Below are positions 57,936-64,000 of a stretch of 64,000 nt of DNA, piece after piece. Numbering within the stretch: the first letter of the stretch is position 1; each line of letters opens with the position of its first letter. Made by a program: the position numbers and the translations under genes. The stretch comes from Pseudoscleropodium purum. Its lineage: Eukaryota > Streptophyta > Bryopsida > Hypnales > Brachytheciaceae. Below the pieces are notes generated by a model. The model saw only the letters and a list, made by a program, of their open reading frames with translations, had not been told where the DNA came from and searched no databases. The stretch is taken from assembly GCA_963969395.1 (NCBI GenBank), contig OZ017796.1, positions 44,816,243 through 44,880,242 on the forward strand. Direction: 5' to 3'.

Positions 57936-60900
57936 TCAAAATACTGTCTTCGAGGAAACCTCCGCAGGAAATATGTAGCGAAATGTGTAGTCATTCGGTA
58001 AAACGTTGAAGTTTTTGGAACCGAGAAAACGATGTCTCCGTTGTTGAATGCATTCAAATACGACAGCTACTTGATTACTTGGAAGGCGGTTGCATATCCA
58101 ATCTAGGAGGCCAGAATCTTCTACAAATTCACGAGCGTAGGTATAGAGCAACTTGGGGACCAACAGCCTGCCTTTTGTTGAGATTCCTACTGCCGCCCTT
58201 GTGTAGTCGTGAAGTGCATCTTCGAGCTGTGATTTCACATGTTTAGATTTGTACACTCGAACCTGCGAGTGCACAAACGTTTTATAAGATCTTCAGTTCC
58301 ACCTCATAGTCATCCACGAACCAGTAAAAATATTAGTCACTGGAGGGTATTCATTGTAACCGCATCACTGAATGTCAACAGAACCCTGCAGGGCAGCGAA
58401 TTCTGATGCTAATGTAGATGTAGCTACAGCGTGGGTACGCCAACCTCGGACCAAATCGAAAAGACCCATCACTTTATAAATCAGACTAAAATGCGGAAGG
58501 ATAAGGTTTCTCACGAAAGAGAGAACATCTGATTAGTGCGCGTGAAAGACACAAAATTCGATTCACGAGAGATAGAACAAGACACGTTCAAATGACTCTA
58601 GTCAAGTCAATCATGCTGCAAGCAACTAAAATACGTACCATGGGTGATGATCGCGTGCCACTGCATAAACCGAAGCTGACAAGCGACTCCGGATGATCGA
58701 GTGCAAATTTACTTTGATCCTCAGTAAGCTTATTCTTATGTAAGGACATCAAGAGAGTCTGGATCATTAAGGAGTTGTTAAAAACTTTTCTTCAGGGACA
58801 CATGATACAGGTAAACAAGAATCTAAATTATTGTTCATACTAAAATCCAGGAAACAAGTTCTATGCTGATTAAAACGAATTGAACCATATTGAGTTCCCC
58901 AATTAATCGACCAATGGATTGAAGGATACCAAATGTTTGCGATTGCTATTCCACAAATGATTTTTAGTGGCATGCAAGAGCAGGAGTGCTTACAAGTTGA
59001 GGTCGATGGGTTGTTGACTTCGACCTGAGAAGACAGAACTCCATCGTAGCAGCGTTGAATGAGTGTCCTCCCACAGTGTAAGCTGCCTGCAAACCGCAGC
59101 ACGACTCAGCTACACAGCGCAAAGAGACATATGTAGAAAAGGACATCATTGAACCATCTTGAGAACTGTAATTAAAGGGCGACAACTATTACATAAAGTG
59201 AGACTATGCAAAAATACCTTCTGAAGCAAAGCGAAGAACTTGAGATCACTCCTTGGAATACCATATGCCAAATATGCCTGCAACATTGGGCAGCTCCGTG
59301 GATAGTTTAACGTTAAAGATGTGAAATAATAAGTGCAGACAACGCACACCTAAGTATGAGTGGGTGAAGGTACCTTTGAAAATTCAATAAATCAAAACAA
59401 GCACAAGAAATATAGCGCCGTCTTTAACAGGTTAGACCATAGGAATATTTCAAACACCCCTCTTGTCAAGGTAAATCTTACATGCATTAGAAGTGCGTTG
59501 TAAAGATTGATCCAAAATGCGAGTTTCTCTTCATGCTTTAAACTTGAAGGATCCACTCTTGACAACTGCTCCACCAATGTCCTGCAAATTCAACTTCTAT
59601 TACACAAAGAAATGTGTATGCCCAAGTAAATCTACTTATTTCATGCGAACAGGGCATTTATTTCAAAGAGATAAAAACTTCAAAAAAGAAAGTGTGAACT
59701 TGAAGCTCACTTGAAACTCCGTAAGGCTTGTGCCGCAAAGTCGAGCTGGTCCTTGCCCACCGTAAGCCACGAGACCTCCAACACACGGGCATATGGACCT
59801 ACGTCTGCCCACGGAATCTTGCCCCTTGATTTGAAGGGGTCGGGAGAGGCATCACTTCCCAACACCTCCTTGCTACGAAGGTCAACAAGAGGACTCCGTG
59901 TAACTGATAGTAGAGATGATTCACTGAGCGAGGAGGTGGACGGAGACTGAGTATTATCCAATGCTGAAGACTCTTCAGCTGTATTGTTTGATTCAGCAAG
60001 ATGCCGGTAAATACTGATCATGCACTGCACCATTTCCTCAGAAAGCTCGTTGGGAGACTTAAATGATGACGCGAGGCCATAATCATTTTCTATCTCGACA
60101 CTTTCCCGTGATTCATACACATCCTCTTTCTCTGCATCTGTGTCTACTGGTGACCATATTGGAGACAGAAGGACACCAGATTTTGCCTGCCCGAGAACGA
60201 ACTAGAATCAGTACTGTTACCCAAAACACTAAGACAAGTGAAATTCAGAAATAGGATAGCGTGGAACCTTTCTCACTTAACATGCAGTAATGAAGGTACG
60301 TTCATTCACCAATTTTTACTCCGAAGGACAATTTATGAGAAGAAAGAGTGAGAAGGATTCCAAGTGACCTACCGATGAGATGCTAGACGTCTGAGAGGAC
60401 CCGAACGACTTCGCTTTATCACAATTCTTTTCCAGGATACCCTGCCGTCTCTGCTCACGAATATTCATGACGCCAATCCGGTACTTCGTCTTTTGCTGCA
60501 TGACAAGTATCTTAGAAATTTGGAACACAAAAACAGCATTGCAATAAGTTCGAGGGTCGACAACCCTACAATTTATGCTGAATACACAGGCACGATGCAA
60601 AACACATCACTCAAGCTGCGAAAATAAAATAAAATAAAAAATAGTTTGTGGCGATGAACAAGTGTATAAAACGATTCGTTGAGAGAGGGAGTAATCTTCA
60701 CCTCGTCAAGGGAAGGAGTTTCGGCCAATTGTGTCCAAGGCCGATCCTCAAAAAGCATGCTGTGAGGAACGGAGCCACTCTCCGGCCGAGGATGACCGTC
60801 CTCGGACGTAAAGCTCCACGATTCTGGCTTGGCTGCCAGTGTTGGCATGCTTGGAATCTCGTTTCCAATATCCTTCAAACATAGTACAGGCTTTACCGTC

Positions 60901-63437
60901 GAAGGTTTCCACAAAACTTCAGCTACAGGAAGGAAAGACATATCGTAGTCCTCAGCAAGATCAGCCAGGTCTGGGGATTGAGGTCGCAGAGTTTCAGCTA
61001 TAATAGCAGGGGAAAAACAAGGCGTGTCCTCATCGAGTCCTAAATACCCGACCGACTCAAGACAGGGATCTACGTTGGAACCTTGAGGAGAGTCACAATA
61101 AGCTTCAGCGAACATTGCTTGCGGATGATGCTCGTTAAGAGGTATCCAATATTCTTCCTCCTCTAGAGGGTTCTCCTTCCAAAACGGTTTCAATCTTTGG
61201 CTCCGTCCATCGCTAACTGAATCATACTCATGATGTAAACGTAAGGGTAACGCGGTTGCATGGTCATCTTCAAGAAACTCTGGAACAGTTAAACGAAGAT
61301 CCTGTCGCAGTGTAAGAGCTCGTTGTTCCTATCAGGTCAAAAGAAACAAACATAAGCTGATCAGTACTTACTGAAACCACTTATAAGTTTGAGTAATTAT
61401 GGAACTTCTATGAGACCATACTGCGAAGGTGTTATTCAACATAGAACATGACTCTCCACTTCGGATAACTGACAAATTGAACCATGAAGGATTATCAAAA
61501 CATACCTTCCAACTATTTTGAGGTTCTTGTCCAAACTCCAATTCCTGTCCGAGCGTAGGGCACCCAGGAGAAATGCAAGGCTGTTGGGCAATCGTCTCTT
61601 CAAACGCTGGAGTGCCAACCGCCTTCAAATGTAGACCATCAGACTCAGGTTCTGCGCTAGGTGAGCTGATGGCGTGATTATCTCTAAACGTTCCACTGAA
61701 GCCAGAAGAAGAGAAGTGCAGATTAGACCCTTCGAGCTTTGAGTGAGAACTTTCAGATGAAGAAAGCCTCAGCTCAGCTATCTCCCTCTCTGTGCGAGCC
61801 TGACCTACTTCACTCTGTAGAACTGACGATTGCTCCTCTAGTTTCAAAACCGCTACCTCCAACAGGGTAATGTTGGCCAGGAGTTCCTGGGCCTGCACCA
61901 CATACAGTCCGTAATTGTCAAGTCGTTCCCAGGTCATCATGATACAGCAAGGGAAAAACATGAAATAGAAACATTATCAGGACCAAAAAAGGAAATAATA
62001 AAAACCAGGACCTTCACATATCAACGTTAAAAGGCTTACAGAAATCGGAAGATGACGCGGAAAATTGGTCAAAGATCCTGAAGAATTTTCCAACGCACTT
62101 TCCAACACTGTTCGTAGCTCAAGCTCCTCTGCCAACCGCTTATGCAACAACAAGACCTGCATCCACTCGGGCTCTTACGAAACTTTAAAATGCATTACAA
62201 CCTACTGGAACGTCAAGTATAACACTGTTCTGAAAGTTGTACAAAAAAATAATCGTAACGTGACTTACTTCCTTTTCAAGTTCAGACAGCTGCACCAGAC
62301 GTTCAAAAGTCTTGGAGTGTGATAGGTCACCTTGGTCTTCATCGCCACTTACCTATTGAGCCAAAATTCACTTCATATTATACACAAATAGGAAGCCACT
62401 GTCATTTCAATTAAGAAAAGAAAAAGCATAACCAAAAAAAAATACGAAGGAAAAAATTCCGCAATAACCATACGAAGAACAACAAACCTTGCGAAAGCAC
62501 AATTCCCTTTCTTTTTTTAAACTATCTTGATGAAAAAAACACTGAAAACCAGATAGGGGCGACCTGGCATGTGGCACATTCCTACCTCACTTACATCAGG
62601 TAAGGACTCCGAGGACAATTGATTTAAACAAACTTTTGAGGCAAGCGACTGCCGAGCTTTCTGCTGCTTGCGACCCTGCTTCAAACTTGAGCTGCGTGAA
62701 GCAAATAACTACCTGTCATTTCCTGTGTTCGCCAATTCACCTACCTAGAGGTCGATGAGGAAAGACCTGACAGTCAACCCTAAACTGATCTGTTTACAAG
62801 GAAATTGGTCTCAAATGCTGATGGCTTCAGAGAAAGGGAAGTATAACGGCAAATCGGGCCCAAATAAACATCAACTGATTCAGAATCAGGTGACGATAAA
62901 AATAAGCACAGAAATTGAGCCCCTATGGAAGTTCAAGGAAAACAAGTTTGATTACCTTCTCTCTTCAACCTTGCCGCTCCCACTCAGGCCACCATCCTGA
63001 GCCCCAGTCCTCTCGAAGCTTATCTGTAGAAAATTGATAAGTATTATTCAGAACTGAATATATGGTACTTAACTGCACTTCGCAGTACGAAACTTGGTGA
63101 AGATAAAAATAAAGTATTATCGTTTATCTTGCATCCTCCAATCCTCATTGTAACCATGTTGTATATTGTAACCACTCTGGACGTGCATCTCCATTCTAAA
63201 GAATTCTCTCTAACGAGTAGATATGATTCTGCGTGAGAGAACGTGATGGTCTAAATAGTGATAAATGGTTTATCCTTCGTTCACATCAAACAAGTCTGCA
63301 AGTCGTTACTTTTAACCCACTTACCCGACTCCCTTGGCTAACATTCGAGCATCGTCTTGATTGATCGTATTTGTCCGACTTCCATTTCCTCTGTAGTCCA
63401 AACGGGCGACCGAATTAATACCAGGTTTCGCAACCGT
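57936..63437 (-). CDS. MIP1-type leucine-zipper and DUF547 protein (5' end unresolved)
   Basis: Fourteen exons join in one frame to 928 visible residues: 63437-63325, 63018-62956, 62691-62595, 62352-62269, 62156-62040, 61892-61506, 61328-60702, 60495-60373, 60186-59711, 59581-59482, 59277-59218, 59086-58994, 58758-58639, 58262-57936. Exon 1 here begins at an acceptor, so one or more 5' exons are missing from the model. Residues about 92-260 carry the ternary-complex-factor MIP1 leucine-zipper pattern (ELEKEVLLLHKRLAEELELRT, then AQELLANITLLE). The middle is acidic and low in conservation. From about 697 to the end is DUF547: LVEQL, KHEEKLAFWINLYNALLMH, AYLAYGIPRSD, YTVGGHSFNA, FALDHPESLVSFGLCSG, RVYKSKHV and, near the end, NDYTFRYIF. 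The family is plant-wide and poorly characterised; some members are linked to membrane or signalling functions. No membrane segment is visible. Confidence 0.9.
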
Positions 63438-64000
63438 CTGAACTGAAATTCGATATCGGTAGTATGATCGATAAAGCTGACCCAAGCAAAGTCAGAAAGC
63501 AATATTCATCACGACAGGAAAACAACACATTCAGAGTAACTAAATCGAAAAGAGACGGGTCACAAGCACGCCCACAGACCTGCACACATTTCTAGAAGTG
63601 CGCCACATAGGAGGCATACTACGAGTACCGGCGCTAACTCAACAATTATGATAGAGGCTAAAAGTGATTCTCGGAAAACAAACCATATCTCTACAAGGAT
63701 AGAATTACTTCGCATCCACAGTAAGAGTGAGGATTGTACTCCGGATATACTAACGCATACAGATGACGAAACCAAAATAAGTGGACCAAACCAATTAAAT
63801 TTCCTATTGGATTGCTCCGAAGTGGGAAACCGATAACAAGCGTTAACATAAACTCCTTAAGTAATTGAGTATTGAAAGTTTCTCAAGGACCCAACACATC
63901 CGAGTCTCCCACGGTCAGAGCAACTAAACTGACTGCTTTCCCACCACGAATCTTGGAAGTGAAGCTCGTGCAATGAGAGCAAAAATCATTTGATTCAAAG
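63438..64000. other. Right-edge region upstream of the DUF547 model
   Basis: Contains the intron acceptor side of the first modelled exon and probably the 5' untranslated region or a small first exon. A short minus-strand frame starting with ATG near 63611 could supply a start, but the splice phase is only weakly supported, so I do not include it. The true first exon may lie beyond the window. Confidence 0.35.

Noticed and set aside
59711..59950. Plus-strand open frames over the DUF547 gene
   Set aside because: Antisense shadows of exons supported by family motifs and matching splice phases on the minus strand.

Overview
This is nuclear DNA of a land plant. It carries five intron-containing protein genes, separated by very AT-rich intergenic DNA full of short non-autonomous repeats. 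All five belong to plant-type families: TFIIF-alpha with the N-terminal Cys motif, an R3H-associated protein, a PHL/SPT20-like protein, a DNMT3-type cytosine methyltransferase and a MIP1-zipper/DUF547 protein. True DNMT3 genes are known from mosses and other non-flowering plants and are thought to be lost in angiosperms. Introns are mostly about 70-600 bp, unlike the very long introns of conifers and many ferns. I therefore infer a bryophyte, probably a moss, with moderate confidence; a lycophyte cannot be excluded. I found no bacterial, organellar, tRNA, rRNA or CRISPR features.

Layout. 1-5.3 kb is gene-poor: a field of dispersed CC-N5-GG palindromes, then a TTAA-bounded repeat interrupted by a small GC-rich hAT-like element. 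5.3-8.2 kb, plus strand, holds three long AT-rich frames, one with 42-residue tandem repeats and one with a single in-frame stop. They look like an unrecognised, perhaps decaying, gene. 10.4-14.0 kb (minus) is TFIIF-alpha. 14-21.9 kb is repeats. 21.9-24.1 kb (plus) is the R3H-associated protein. 27.7-37.4 kb (minus) is the SPT20/PHL co-activator protein. 42.5-49.9 kb (plus) is a GC-rich leader followed by a DNMT3-type methyltransferase with a C-terminal DUF3444 domain. 50-57.9 kb is repeats, including a long foldback and two tandem arrays. 57.9-63.4 kb (minus) is the MIP1-zipper/DUF547 protein, whose 5' end is unresolved.

How the genes relate. Three encode nuclear gene-expression factors: TFIIF-alpha acts at Pol II initiation, SPT20/PHL in SAGA-type co-activation or light-dependent flowering regulation, and DNMT3 in de novo DNA methylation. 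Plant genes are not in operons, so I treat this neighbourhood as chance. Exon boundaries were worked out by hand from GT-AG (one GC-AG) sites, continuity of reading frame and family resemblance. All four complete models close in frame: 536, 305, 1539 and 695 residues.

The most interesting items are the DNMT3-DUF3444 fusion, a family of TTAA-bounded elements with ends like TTAACCCCTAAAGGACCA (several copies, two of them in or beside introns), an insertion/empty-site pair that dates the hAT-like element as younger than its host repeat, and the repetitive AT-rich frames at 5.3-8.2 kb.
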